From assembly GCA_903821605.1 (NCBI GenBank), contig CAIJLZ010000001.1, forward strand, positions 1-46,056: a stretch of DNA of 46,056 bases. Direction: 5' to 3'. The position numbers and the translations under genes were made by a program. The notes under the pieces were generated by a model. That model had not been told where the DNA came from. It did no database searches and saw only the letters and a list, made by a program, of their open reading frames with translations. Below, piece after piece: positions 27,600-36,005 of this stretch. The stretch's first letter is position 1, and every line of letters begins with the position of its first letter. The stretch comes from an uncultured Sphingomonadales bacterium. GTDB lineage: Bacteria; Pseudomonadota; Alphaproteobacteria; Sphingomonadales; Sphingomonadaceae.

Positions 27600-28880
27600 T
27601 CAGTTGAGTGCGGCGACAATTTGCGCGCCGAGTTGCAACAGGGTGCGGTCACTTCCCGTGCGGCCAATCAGTTGCAGGCCAAGCGGCAACCCCTGCTCTT
27701 CCCCGGCGGTAAAACCAAGGCACGGCACGCCCAGCGTGGTCGTCATGCGGTTGAACACCGGATTGCCGGTCGCCGACAGGCCTTCGGGCGCAATGCCCGG
27801 CGCGCCGGGCGATAACAGCAGGTCGGCACCGCCAAAAAGCTTGGCCTCATTCGCCTTGCAGGCATCTTGCACAGCGCAAGCTTCATCATAGACGATCTTC
27901 GGCACGCGCGCGCCATCGTCGATAAAGTCCTTGAACTGTTGGCTGACCTTGGCATCGCGCGCATGGCGCATTTCGCCCATGCAGCGCCATGCTTCATGCT
28001 TATGAAGAATGATCTGCGCCTCTACGATGCGGTGAAAGGGCGGTGGCACGTCGACGTTGAACACGTCATAGCCAAGCGCCGCGAGCTTATTCGCCGTCTC
28101 TTCCAATGCGGCCTGCATTGCGGGGCTTGCTTCGTCCCACACATCGCTGCGATAGACGCCAATCTTCGGCTTACCGCTGACCGGCTTTTCCGCTGGGGCA
28201 TCCGGTGCCAACACCGTGTCGAGCAGCATCAGATCATCGACCGAGCGGGCAAAGACGCCCAGCGTGTCGAGCCGGTGCGACGTATCCAGCACCCCCGCAT
28301 TGGGATAACGCCCAAAGCTCGGCTTAAAGCCATGAATGCCACAAAATGAGGCGGGGCGGATGACCGAGCCTGCGGTCTGCGTGCCAAGCGCAAGCGGCAC
28401 CTGCCGATCCGAGACCGCCGCCGCCGATCCGCTCGACGAGCCGCCCGGTGTATGCTTCGGATTGATCGGATTGGCGGTCGCACCCGGGCGATAAGTCGCA
28501 AATTCGGCCGTGACCAGCTTACCCATGATGACGGCACCCGCCGCCCGTATCCGCGCCACCGCCAGCGCATCCTTGTCCGGGCGATGACCGGCAAAAGCCT
28601 CCGACCCATATTCCGTCGGCATATCGGCGGTGTCGATCACATCCTTCAACCCCACCGGCACGCCATGCAATGGCCCGCGTGCCGGGCTCGCGTCGGCCGC
28701 ACGGGCCTGCGCCAGCGCGGCCTCAGGATCGAACCATATCCAGGCATGGACCACATCGTCGCGCGCGGCGATGCGGTCCACATAGGCCTGAACCAACGCC
28801 GTCGAGGTCAACTGCCCCGCGCGGATCAGCGCGGCGGCCTCGGCGGCGGAAAGCGTCGTCAAGTCACGGTCAACGGCCAT
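27600..28880 (-). CDS. Amidase-signature family hydrolase
   Basis: A 426-residue amidase. The Ser-cisSer-Lys triad can be placed: K79 in VPVGLKDVIDT, the cis-Ser in TPGGSSSGSAAAV (about residue 148 or 149), and nucleophile S172 in GTQTAGSVIRPASFCG. The rest follows the family fold, with AGSV in place of the more common GGSI. Length is normal. It is between the extradiol dioxygenase (three bases upstream) and the M20-like gene (20 bases downstream). In a catabolic operon such enzymes cleave amide bonds of the substrate or of a ring-opened intermediate, so a nitrogenous aromatic substrate is likely. GatA-like transamidation is unlikely because gatB and gatC are absent. Confidence 0.9.
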   Translation of the reverse strand: MAVDRDLTTLSAAEAAALIRAGQLTSTALVQAYVDRIAARDDVVHAWIWFDPEAALAQARAADASPARGPLHGVPVGLKDVIDTADMPTEYGSEAFAGHRPDKDALAVARIRAAGAVIMGKLVTAEFATYRPGATANPINPKHTPGGSSSGSAAAVSDRQVPLALGTQTAGSVIRPASFCGIHGFKPSFGRYPNAGVLDTSHRLDTLGVFARSVDDLMLLDTVLAPDAPAEKPVSGKPKIGVYRSDVWDEASPAMQAALEETANKLAALGYDVFNVDVPPPFHRIVEAQIILHKHEAWRCMGEMRHARDAKVSQQFKDFIDDGARVPKIVYDEACAVQDACKANEAKLFGGADLLLSPGAPGIAPEGLSATGNPVFNRMTTTLGVPCLGFTAGEEQGLPLGLQLIGRTGSDRTLLQLGAQIVAALN

Positions 28881-28883
28881 GGA

Positions 28884-29750
28884 TCACCCAACCATCCGAT
28901 GACCGAACAGCATCGGCTGGTCATAGGAACGGATTTCCCAATTTTCGTCGATCAGGCGACCGCCAAAGCCATATTCCATGCAAAAGCGCGATGGCGTCCG
29001 GATATAGAAGGACTGCATATGGTCGTTGCTGTGCTTGCCCATGTCCATGAACAGCGGCACGTTCAGATCGCGCACGATGTCATAGGCATAGCCAACATCG
29101 TCAAAGCTCAGCGCCTCGATCATGATGTGGTTGAGCGTACCGCCCTTGATGTCCGCAAACTCGTTCATGATCGCGAGCGAGTGGTGACGCGGGTTGCAGT
29201 AGAAGAAGGTCGCGTCGATCCCGTCCCAGGCGATATAGTCGGCAACCCCAAAGCCCAGCACGTCGCGATAGAATTCGGTCGCCTTCGCCATATCGGCGGT
29301 GTGGAACACGATATGGCCAAGGCCCATGCCCTTGGTCTTGTATCCAGCAATGCCGCGCGTTGGCGCAAAGGCCAGATTATGGGCAAGCGGGCCATAGAAC
29401 AGCTCGGTCTCGGCCTTAAGCAGCGGTTCGAAGAAACGATAGGCCAGCCGCACCTTGCGATCCGCCCGCGTCGCCGCGTCAAGTTCGGTCACCTCGAACC
29501 CGCGCGCCCGCAGATCGTCGACCAGTTCCAGCAGTTCCTCCTCGCTCGCCACTTCCCAGCCCACGCTGCGCAAACTGTCTTCCCCCGTCGGGTAGAGCGT
29601 GAAACGGTGGTGGAATTCGTCCAGCCGCAAATCGACCGCGCCATCCGGGCGTTCGGTCGGCTGCATGCCGAAAACCTTTGTGGCAATCGTCAACCAAGCG
29701 GATAGGTCACTGACGTTCAGCGTGACATATCCCAGTGCAGCAACCCCCAT
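28884..29750 (-). CDS. Type I extradiol ring-cleavage dioxygenase
   Basis: A 288-residue two-domain vicinal-oxygen-chelate enzyme like BphC. It has a strong ribosome site (AAGGAGG) at ATG 29750. The Fe(II) ligands are visible: H146 in GLGHIVFH, H208 in TLNHIMIE, and E259 in RFCMEYGF. Catalytic second-sphere residues are H189/H190 in NPRHHSLA and H240/H244 near MGKHSNDHMQSFYI. Such enzymes cleave a catechol-like ring next to the hydroxyls and give a meta-cleavage product. It fits after the Rieske oxygenase and before the two alpha/beta hydrolases. The amino-terminal domain is intact but, as usual, metal-free. The substrate could be bicyclic, but size preference cannot be read. Confidence 0.93.
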   Translation of the reverse strand: MGVAALGYVTLNVSDLSAWLTIATKVFGMQPTERPDGAVDLRLDEFHHRFTLYPTGEDSLRSVGWEVASEEELLELVDDLRARGFEVTELDAATRADRKVRLAYRFFEPLLKAETELFYGPLAHNLAFAPTRGIAGYKTKGMGLGHIVFHTADMAKATEFYRDVLGFGVADYIAWDGIDATFFYCNPRHHSLAIMNEFADIKGGTLNHIMIEALSFDDVGYAYDIVRDLNVPLFMDMGKHSNDHMQSFYIRTPSRFCMEYGFGGRLIDENWEIRSYDQPMLFGHRMVG

Positions 29751-29779
29751 GATATCCTCCTTTGATAGACGCGTCGCCG

Positions 29780-30811
29780 TCAGGCGCCGCTGGCCGTAAA
29801 TTGTTCCGCAAAGATATTGTCCGGCGACAAGCCAAGTGCTTCAAGATGCTGACGCGCCGCCGCCAACATGCCCGGCGGGCCGCAGAGATAGGCCACGCTG
29901 TCCGGATCGATTGTCTCACCATTGCCGATGACTTCGACCGGATTGCCGACGCGGACGCCATCCGGTGCCGGACCGCGATCAACCGAGATGCGCACATCGA
30001 GCGTCGGCAGCCACAGTTGGCGCAGATCGATGGCGTCACGGTGGAACAGTCCGTCCTCGGATTGGCAGCCGAAGCTTAAGATCACCTTCGGCTTACGACC
30101 TGATGTCGCCCGAATGCTGTCGATCATCGACATCATCGGCGCGAGGCCGGTGCCGCCCGCAATCATGATATGCGGGGCCTTGACCTTTTCCCGCAGGAAG
30201 AACGCGCCATAAGGCCCGGATAGCTTGACCACATCGTCCGGCTTGGCCCGGTTGACCAACCAGTCCGACATCACGCCACCCGGCAGGATACGGATCAGCA
30301 ATTCAACCTTGGGCAGATCGGCTGGCGTGCTGGCCATCGAATAGCTGCGCACCTCGTCGGTGCCCGGTACCGCAACCTGCACAAACTGGCCGGGACGGAA
30401 ATCCATCCAATAGCCATCCGCCAGTTCAAGTTCGAGCCGGACCACGTCCGCCGCGACCTTTTCAACCGCGTTGACAAAGGCCTGCGCGTCCACCGGCTTG
30501 GCCGTGCCAGCCGCACTGTCATAGCCAAGTTCGAAGCGGCAATCGCCGCGTGGTTCGGTGACGCACAACAGCCTTTTGCCCTCGGCCCGTTCGGCAGCAA
30601 GCAGGGTAGAGCTTGCCCCCGGACGGGTTTCGGCCTCACCCTCGACCAGTGTGGCGATGCAGCTGGAACAGCTACCCGACCGGCACTGGTAGAGAATGGG
30701 TAATTCCGCCGCCACGGCAGCGTCGAGTACTGTCTGGCCGGGTTCAACCGTCAGTTCGTGCTCGACGCCGTCGCTAAAGGCGATGGCAACCTTAGTGCTT
30801 GTTAAGGTCAT
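29780..30811 (-). CDS. Ferredoxin-NAD(P)H reductase with amino-terminal [2Fe-2S] domain
   Basis: A 343-residue electron-transfer component of the BenC/XylZ type. I chose ATG 30811; a TTG one codon earlier is less likely. Residues 1-95 form a plant-type ferredoxin with ligands C43, C48, C51 and C83 (CRSGSCSSC ... LLC). The FAD motif RSYSMAS and the NAD motif GGTGLAPMMSM follow, ending with CGPPGM and an aromatic-terminated ...NIFAEQF. It can pass electrons from NAD(P)H through FAD and the [2Fe-2S] cluster to the Rieske oxygenase encoded just upstream, whose gene it overlaps by 20 bases. No separate ferredoxin gene is present, so this may be a two-component system. Confidence 0.93.
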   Translation of the reverse strand: MTLTSTKVAIAFSDGVEHELTVEPGQTVLDAAVAAELPILYQCRSGSCSSCIATLVEGEAETRPGASSTLLAAERAEGKRLLCVTEPRGDCRFELGYDSAAGTAKPVDAQAFVNAVEKVAADVVRLELELADGYWMDFRPGQFVQVAVPGTDEVRSYSMASTPADLPKVELLIRILPGGVMSDWLVNRAKPDDVVKLSGPYGAFFLREKVKAPHIMIAGGTGLAPMMSMIDSIRATSGRKPKVILSFGCQSEDGLFHRDAIDLRQLWLPTLDVRISVDRGPAPDGVRVGNPVEVIGNGETIDPDSVAYLCGPPGMLAAARQHLEALGLSPDNIFAEQFTASGA

Positions 30812-32144
30812 CAATTTTCTCGACGAAGTAACCCGGCGCCTTACCCTCGGCGAGACGACGCATGCGGATGCTCGACGTCTTGGTCGCGTTGGTCACGCCC
30901 TTGCCCGGCTTCGCAATGCCGCGATTCCAGCGCGACGTGAGCTTGCGCCACGTCACCGGCGAGATGTCGGTTTCGACGAGCTGCTCATTATCCCAGCCGG
31001 TACCATCGGCGTAGAATTCCTCCATCGCCTCACGGGCGTAGAGATCGCAGTCGTTAAAGCCTTCAAGGCACAGCTGCTTATAGACATGGTCGAAGCGATA
31101 CTTGAACTTCTTGCGGTCCTCATCAGTCTTGCAGACCCGGACCAGCACTTCCCAATATTCATACATGTCGTCGGTGATCGGGACATACCATTCATATTGA
31201 ACGACATGTTCTTCCGGCCAATTTTCGACCATCAAGACGCCCGGCAGCACGACCGAGGTGCGGTAGAATCGACCATTGACGTTCTCGATCTTGAGGCCGA
31301 GATCCTTGTTTTCCAGCACCGGCTTCCAGCGATCGGTGAACAGCCACTGCATCTGGCCCTTCGGTCCGTCCTCGTCCTCGATCAGGGTGATCGCATCATC
31401 AGAGGTCGGGAGAATGCCGAGCGGCAGCACCCAGTTCAGCGCGTGGACAATGGTGTTGTCCTTGTGCACCAGAATATGGGCGTTATCGAAGCCATTCTCG
31501 CACGCAATGCGCCAGTTGCTCTGGCCCGTGCGGTGCATCCCAAGCGCGACCGCGCCCTCATCGAGGATGCTCGGCGCACTCGGCCACAGCGGGTGCGGGA
31601 ACCGCTCGCCGCTCTCGGGGAAGCGCACCGGCAGATCGTGATGCAGCGGCGGCACGTCGTCGAGCGGGAAATCATCTTCGCGCACGAAAACGAAAATCAT
31701 CCCGCCGACTTCCTCGACCGGATAGGTCGTGATGCCGGTGGTGCCGATCAGCGTGCTGTCCGGATTGGCCACGATGTTGTTGAGCACACCGGTTTCAAGG
31801 TCGAAGTTGAAGCCGTGATACCAGCAAGCAATCGAGGTTTCGTTGAAACAGGTCGGCTTGGCCGACAGGCGCACGCCGCGGTGGACGCACTGGTCCTTCA
31901 CCGCATAGATGCGACCATTCGAGCGGCGCAGCAGGATCGGCACACCGCAAATCTGGATGCCTTCGACATGCTGATCGGGCAGTTCTTCGGAGAACAGCGC
32001 GGGATACCAATGGTTGATGAAACCCCAGGCTGCATCCTTATAAGGCTGATACTGGCTCTGGGTCTTCTGGTCGTTCATGCGCTTGTCGCTGATCTCGTGC
32101 TTGTTCACGATTGTGCGGCGGCGAACGGGCGTGGATTCACTCAT
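30792..32144 (-). CDS. CarAa-type Rieske oxygenase, catalytic (alpha) subunit
   Basis: A 450-residue Rieske non-heme iron oxygenase. The Rieske cluster ligands are C86 and H88 (DQCVHRG) and C107 and H110 (ACWYHGF). The mononuclear iron triad is H223, H227 and D367 in ENGFDNAHILVH and GFNDCDLYAREAM, with bridging D220. The segments INHWYPALFS, NWRIACENGFD and LEGFNDCDLYAREAMEEFYA resemble carbazole 1,9a-dioxygenase CarAa and 2-oxoquinoline 8-monooxygenase, which work as homotrimers without a beta subunit; no beta gene is found here. ATG 32144 follows AGAGG. It probably hydroxylates a nitrogen-containing or fused aromatic ring. Whether it is an angular dioxygenase or a monooxygenase is undecided. 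Confidence 0.92.
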   Translation of the reverse strand: MSESTPVRRRTIVNKHEISDKRMNDQKTQSQYQPYKDAAWGFINHWYPALFSEELPDQHVEGIQICGVPILLRRSNGRIYAVKDQCVHRGVRLSAKPTCFNETSIACWYHGFNFDLETGVLNNIVANPDSTLIGTTGITTYPVEEVGGMIFVFVREDDFPLDDVPPLHHDLPVRFPESGERFPHPLWPSAPSILDEGAVALGMHRTGQSNWRIACENGFDNAHILVHKDNTIVHALNWVLPLGILPTSDDAITLIEDEDGPKGQMQWLFTDRWKPVLENKDLGLKIENVNGRFYRTSVVLPGVLMVENWPEEHVVQYEWYVPITDDMYEYWEVLVRVCKTDEDRKKFKYRFDHVYKQLCLEGFNDCDLYAREAMEEFYADGTGWDNEQLVETDISPVTWRKLTSRWNRGIAKPGKGVTNATKTSSIRMRRLAEGKAPGYFVEKIDDLNKH

Positions 32145-32177
32145 GATTACACCTCTCTTCCGTAAAATACGCAGGGA

Positions 32178-33062
32178 TCATCCCTGCATGAAGGCTCCGA
32201 CTACTTCGTCATGTTCCTCCGGCCGCTCCCATTGCGGCCAGTGTGCGCAACCGCGCATGATGTGCTTTTTTGCCCCGGGGATGATCTCGGCGAGCCGGTC
32301 GGCGGCATCTTCTCCGTGGATGGGATTTTTGTCGGTCCACAAGACGAGCGTCGGGCAGCTGATGCGCTTGATCTCGTCCTCGTTGAAATAGAACTGGCCG
32401 ATATTGGGCGCGAACAGGCGCTTGTAATATTCGATCAGCGCGGTGTTGGTCTGCGGGATGGTCCACAGCGCATGGCGCAGTTCAACCAGTTCGTCCGTCA
32501 CGCCGCCCAGCGGCATCAACCACTCCAACCGCTTGCGCAGCAGGTCGCGGCTCGGGTTCAGCAGCGCGTTGACCGAGGTTTCGCGCAAGGCGTCGAGATC
32601 GGCATCGCCCTCATGCACCTTGCTGGGGTCAAGGCTCATGCCCCAAGTGGTGTTGAGAATGACCTTGGAGGTCCGCTCCGGATGATAAACCGCCATGTCA
32701 TAAGCGATCCAGCCGCCGAGCGATTCACCCTCAATCGCCGCCTTTTCAATGCCGAGATGGTCCATCAAGTCGAGCACCTGATCGGTGAACTGATCGAGCC
32801 AGTTGCCGTCTTCGTCCGGGCCCTTGTCGGAATAGACCGGCGCCGAGGACATGCCGTGCCAGATGAAGTCAATCGCGATCGGGCGGCAGAATTTCGACAG
32901 CGCGATCAGATTACGCGAATAGGTCTCTGCATGGCCCCCACCGCCGTGCAACAGGATCAACGGCTCTTTGTCGTTATCGACCGTAATGATCCGGGTGCGA
33001 TAGCGACCGGTATCGATGAAGCGGGTTTCCGTACCCAACAGGTCCACATGGATCGAAGACAT
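32178..33062 (-). CDS. Alpha/beta hydrolase at the head of the Rieske operon
   Basis: A 294-residue alpha/beta hydrolase. The oxyanion segment is LILLHGGGGHAETY, the nucleophile Ser is in GESLGGWIAYDMA, an acid is likely in LWTDKNPIHG, and the His is in RGCAHWPQWERP. It resembles C-C bond hydrolases and esterases and is the first gene of the operon, 33 bases before the Rieske gene. It could process the extradiol cleavage product or open an ester or lactone; the hydrolase at 24326 is a closer match to the classic meta-cleavage enzymes. ATG 33062 is preceded by GGGAATA. It lies downstream of an AT-rich, repeat-bearing promoter region. Confidence 0.88.
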   Translation of the reverse strand: MSSIHVDLLGTETRFIDTGRYRTRIITVDNDKEPLILLHGGGGHAETYSRNLIALSKFCRPIAIDFIWHGMSSAPVYSDKGPDEDGNWLDQFTDQVLDLMDHLGIEKAAIEGESLGGWIAYDMAVYHPERTSKVILNTTWGMSLDPSKVHEGDADLDALRETSVNALLNPSRDLLRKRLEWLMPLGGVTDELVELRHALWTIPQTNTALIEYYKRLFAPNIGQFYFNEDEIKRISCPTLVLWTDKNPIHGEDAADRLAEIIPGAKKHIMRGCAHWPQWERPEEHDEVVGAFMQG

Positions 33063-33130
33063 TATTCCCAGTCTCTCCAGTCATTCGGCTCAATCGGTAT
33101 AGAAATGCACCGAGATTAAACCAAAAATTA

Positions 33131-33157
33131 TCAATAAAATTTCAATAGATTTTCAAT
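33131..33157. promoter_or_regulatory. Three phased 11-base repeats upstream of the Rieske operon
   Basis: On the plus strand CAAT occurs at 33132, 33143 and 33154, each inside a related AT-rich 11-mer (ATTATCAATAA, AATTTCAATAG, ATTTTCAATAT). On the coding (minus) strand each reads TTGAAA- or TTGATA-like. Exact 11-base spacing puts them on one face of the helix, as for a regulator array or bent DNA. They start about 70 bases ahead of the hydrolase gene. Confidence 0.5.
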
Positions 33158-33159
33158 AT

Positions 33160-33227
33160 ATAGAGCCAAAAAAAAGCGCCCTTGGGCTCTATTGGTCAGT
33201 GGCGCGCGACCGTTAAGCCGCGCGCCA
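33160..33227 (-). terminator. Hairpins after TonB-dependent receptor 2
   Basis: Read on the minus strand after the receptor stop codon. TGGCGCGCG (33200-33208) pairs perfectly with CGCGCGCCA (33219-33227) around a ten-base loop. Next, GGCTCTAT (33185-33192) pairs with ATAGAGCC (33160-33167) around a loop containing eight A on the plus strand, which read as T on the minus strand. The first hairpin plus the downstream T run make a credible intrinsic terminator. Confidence 0.6.
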
Positions 33228-33238
33228 TCTGGTTTTAC

Positions 33239-35629
33239 TTATCGAAAGCTGTAGCCAGCCGTGATGCCCCACCAGCGTGGGCGACCATAAGACTCTTCGT
33301 TGCAACCGCAGAGCGAGGAGAGGTCATAGCCAACCGTCTTGTAGGTCTTGTCCGTCAGGTTGTTGACGAACAGGGTCAGGCGATAGCTTTCCGTCGCATC
33401 GACCCAGCCGACACGGGCGTTGAACAGGGTGTAGCCCTTGAGCCAGTTGGAGTCGAAGTTGCGGATGTTGTGGTAGAAGCCCGACGAATAGCTGCCGTCG
33501 CCGCCGATCGTCAGGGCGCCACCGGCGACATCCATCGGCAACTGGTAGCTGATCCGGCCGCTAAGCTGGGTCTGCGGTGCGAAGGTCGGACGAACCGTCT
33601 TGAAGACGTCCGGCGCGATCTGCACATTCTTGACCCGTGCGTTGAAGGCCGAAACCGCCAGACCCATTTGGAGGCCATCCGCCGGACGCAAGGTCACATC
33701 GGCTTCCATGCCATAGGTGCGGCCATCGCGGTTCTGCACAAAGCCCGAGACGTTCGAGAAGGTGAACGCCTGATAGTCGGAATAGTCGTAATAATAAGCC
33801 GAGGCGTTGAACGTGCCCTTGCCGTTCAGGAAGGTCAGCTTGAAGCCACCTTCATAAGACAGCAGCACTTCCGGCTTGTACGGGATTTGCGAGGCCTCAA
33901 GCGGCGGCGTGCCGTCCGGCAGCTTGGCATTGTAGCTGCCACCCTTCACGCCACGGTTGATACCGGCATAAAGCAGTACATCGCTGTTCGGACGATATTC
34001 GACCTGGAACTTGCCAGCCCACAACGTCTTGGTGCGCTTGTCGTTGAACGTCGGCTGGAGCGCGAACAGGGGCGTGCCAGTGTCGATCCGGAACGGATCG
34101 GCGTCCGCCATCGCATTCGATTCAAAGTGATAATTCTGGTGCTCACGGATCAGACGACCACCAAGAATGACCGTCCACTTCGGCGCGAACTTATATTCAA
34201 GCTGGCCGAACAACGAACCCGACTGGGTCTTCAGACGGAAGTCGTTGACCAGATCGATACCGGTTGCGGTTGCACCGAAAATGCCCGAGAAAATGCTATA
34301 GGCCGGGGCCATGAAGCCGTTCGAGGACTGGGCGTCGATGTCGAGATAATAAGCGCCGACCGTCCAGTTGAGCTTGTCGGTGTTACCCGTCAGACGCAGT
34401 TCCTGGGTGATGCTCTGGGTATCGGCCTTGGTGCCATATTCAACCAGGCTGGTCGACGATGCATCAACGTCCATCGCGAAGTTCTTGGTGAACTTCTTAT
34501 AGTCGGTGACCGACACGAGGGTTGCATTGTCAAACTCGTAATCGAGATGCAGCGCGCCATTCCAGCTTTCCGTCCGGTTAAGATCCGAGCGGGCGAAATC
34601 CTTCGAAATCAAACGCTGGCCTGCATCCGGTGCGATGAAGCCGAACCAGTCGGCACCCGGCGCACGGGTATTCGGTGCACCAGAGCTAGCAAAGCCGTAG
34701 AACGGATTGCCGCTGGTATCGATCGCGGGGCGGGTCTCGTTCGGACCGGCATAGATCGAGTTGACGACCCGACCTTGTGCATCGACAACCGGCACGGTCG
34801 CGATCGAGGTGTAAGGGCCCGACGACAGATGCTGACGGGCTGCCGCGCCGACCAGACGGATCTTGAGGCGCTCGCCTGCGTCATATTGGAGCTGCGCACG
34901 ACCCGCGAGCGTATTGTCGTTCCATTCGTCCTGACAGCACGGGTTAACGGTGCCACCGAGATTGACCGCCGTATCTCCAGCCGCACCCTTGGGATAAATG
35001 TTCTTCCAGATCGGATCATGCCGGTTGAAGAACATCGACACGCGGCCCGAAACGGTTTCCGTGATCGGGCCGCCCACTGCGCCTTCAAGCTTGACCTGAT
35101 TGAACCGGCCATAGGTGCCGTCGATCGTCGCCTCCAGGCTCTTGCTGGGCTTTTTCACGACATAATGCACCAGACCGCCAGTGGCGTTGCGACCAAACAG
35201 CGTGCCCTGCGGGCCCTTGAGCACTTCGACGCGTTCGAGATCGAACAGGCCGAAGGTCTGGCCCTGCATGTTCGGGATATAGCCGTCGTCGATATAGACC
35301 GCGACCGGCGCTTCAATCGCGTCGTTGAAGTCGTTCTGCGTCACGCCGCGGATGGTGAACTGGCTGTTCTGGCCGCCGACATTGCCCGAGATGTGCACGC
35401 CGGGGGTCAACCGGGCGATTTCAAGGCTGCTCGTCGCGCCCATCGTCTTCAGTTCCTGACCACCAAACGCGGCCACGGCGATGCCGACATCCTGCAGCGA
35501 CTGAGCGCGGCGCTGGGCGGTGACGACGATATCACCCGATTCCGGTTCCGCCGCCACGTCCTGCGCAAGCGCCGCCTGCGAGATCAGCAGCGCGCTCATC
35601 GCCACACCAATATTGTAAATTGACTTCAT
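33239..35629 (-). CDS. TonB-dependent outer-membrane receptor 2
   Basis: A 796-residue receptor with signal peptide (MKSIYNIGVAMSALLISQAA, cut near ALA/QD) and TonB-box-like GDIVVTAQRRAQSLQDV. The plug has FTIRGVTQNDFND, DGYIPNMQGQTFGLFDLERV and the signature VEVLKGPQGTLFGRNATGGL. The barrel ends in the aromatic strand WWGITAGYSFR, with a PCC motif (VNPCCQDEW) and a CGC segment near the end that may be disulfides. It is downstream of the IclR gene's divergent promoter and upstream of the Rieske operon on the same strand. The ligand is probably the aromatic substrate of that operon; siderophore uptake is the main alternative. Confidence 0.93.
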   Translation of the reverse strand: MKSIYNIGVAMSALLISQAALAQDVAAEPESGDIVVTAQRRAQSLQDVGIAVAAFGGQELKTMGATSSLEIARLTPGVHISGNVGGQNSQFTIRGVTQNDFNDAIEAPVAVYIDDGYIPNMQGQTFGLFDLERVEVLKGPQGTLFGRNATGGLVHYVVKKPSKSLEATIDGTYGRFNQVKLEGAVGGPITETVSGRVSMFFNRHDPIWKNIYPKGAAGDTAVNLGGTVNPCCQDEWNDNTLAGRAQLQYDAGERLKIRLVGAAARQHLSSGPYTSIATVPVVDAQGRVVNSIYAGPNETRPAIDTSGNPFYGFASSGAPNTRAPGADWFGFIAPDAGQRLISKDFARSDLNRTESWNGALHLDYEFDNATLVSVTDYKKFTKNFAMDVDASSTSLVEYGTKADTQSITQELRLTGNTDKLNWTVGAYYLDIDAQSSNGFMAPAYSIFSGIFGATATGIDLVNDFRLKTQSGSLFGQLEYKFAPKWTVILGGRLIREHQNYHFESNAMADADPFRIDTGTPLFALQPTFNDKRTKTLWAGKFQVEYRPNSDVLLYAGINRGVKGGSYNAKLPDGTPPLEASQIPYKPEVLLSYEGGFKLTFLNGKGTFNASAYYYDYSDYQAFTFSNVSGFVQNRDGRTYGMEADVTLRPADGLQMGLAVSAFNARVKNVQIAPDVFKTVRPTFAPQTQLSGRISYQLPMDVAGGALTIGGDGSYSSGFYHNIRNFDSNWLKGYTLFNARVGWVDATESYRLTLFVNNLTDKTYKTVGYDLSSLCGCNEESYGRPRWWGITAGYSFR

Positions 35630-35890
35630 TCCCTGTCTCCCCCTCGGCTGGCTTCGTTTCGACGCGAAGACGCCTGGTTTGCGTTATTAAAGAGCCTCGC
35701 CACGTCCCCCGGACGCAGCATCGACCGTCTGCTGTGAACCCGGCTCAAGGCCGGGTGCGAACTTGTTGTTATGCTCTGAGGGGGAGGATGTGCCTCGGCT
35801 GGGCTACTGTCAAAAATGCTTGGTCGGATTATTCTCACAATCCGAGATGGCATGGGCGTCAAGCGCACAAAAGCGTCACTTCATTATAGA

Positions 35891-35901
35891 TTGAAGTTCA
35901 A
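35891..35901. promoter_or_regulatory. TTGAA palindrome, candidate operator
   Basis: TTGAAGTTCAA is a perfect palindrome. The TTGAA half resembles the TTGAAA-like units in front of the Rieske operon (33131-33157). This might be shared recognition by the IclR regulator; the resemblance is short. Confidence 0.35.
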
Positions 35902-35918
35902 TCGACAATCGACGCATC

Positions 35919-35940
35919 TTATGTCACAACCATGACATAA
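35919..35940. promoter_or_regulatory. Perfect 8-bp-arm inverted repeat, candidate IclR operator
   Basis: TTATGTCA and TGACATAA are exact inverted copies separated by CAACCA. It is 66 bases upstream of the IclR start and between divergent promoters, where IclR-family autoregulators usually bind. It is followed by an A run, so it could also act as an RNA hairpin, but its position between divergent genes favours an operator. Confidence 0.5.
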
Positions 35941-36005
35941 GAAAAAAACGCGGGGGCTGATGCGCTGCGACTCGGCACATCCTGTCCGCGCCACCGGAGG
36001 ACCAC

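Larger units (their letters stand above)
35630..36005. other. Divergent control region between TBDR 2 and the IclR gene
   Basis: No gene is supported. It holds a short hairpin ACCCGGC-TCAAG-GCCGGGT (35738-35756), probably in the receptor leader, an 11-base palindrome TTGAAGTTCAA (35891-35901), and a strong inverted repeat (35919-35940). The IclR ATG follows a GGAGG. Confidence 0.5.

Noticed and set aside
28452-29705. A 417-codon plus-strand frame opposite the amidase and extradiol genes
   Set aside because: It spans two real genes on the other strand and has no recognisable domain.
33182-35623. An 813-codon open frame on the plus strand opposite TonB-dependent receptor 2
   Set aside because: It is a mirror frame of a clear receptor gene in GC-rich DNA, has no family motifs and no ribosome site. 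Long antisense frames are common at this base composition.
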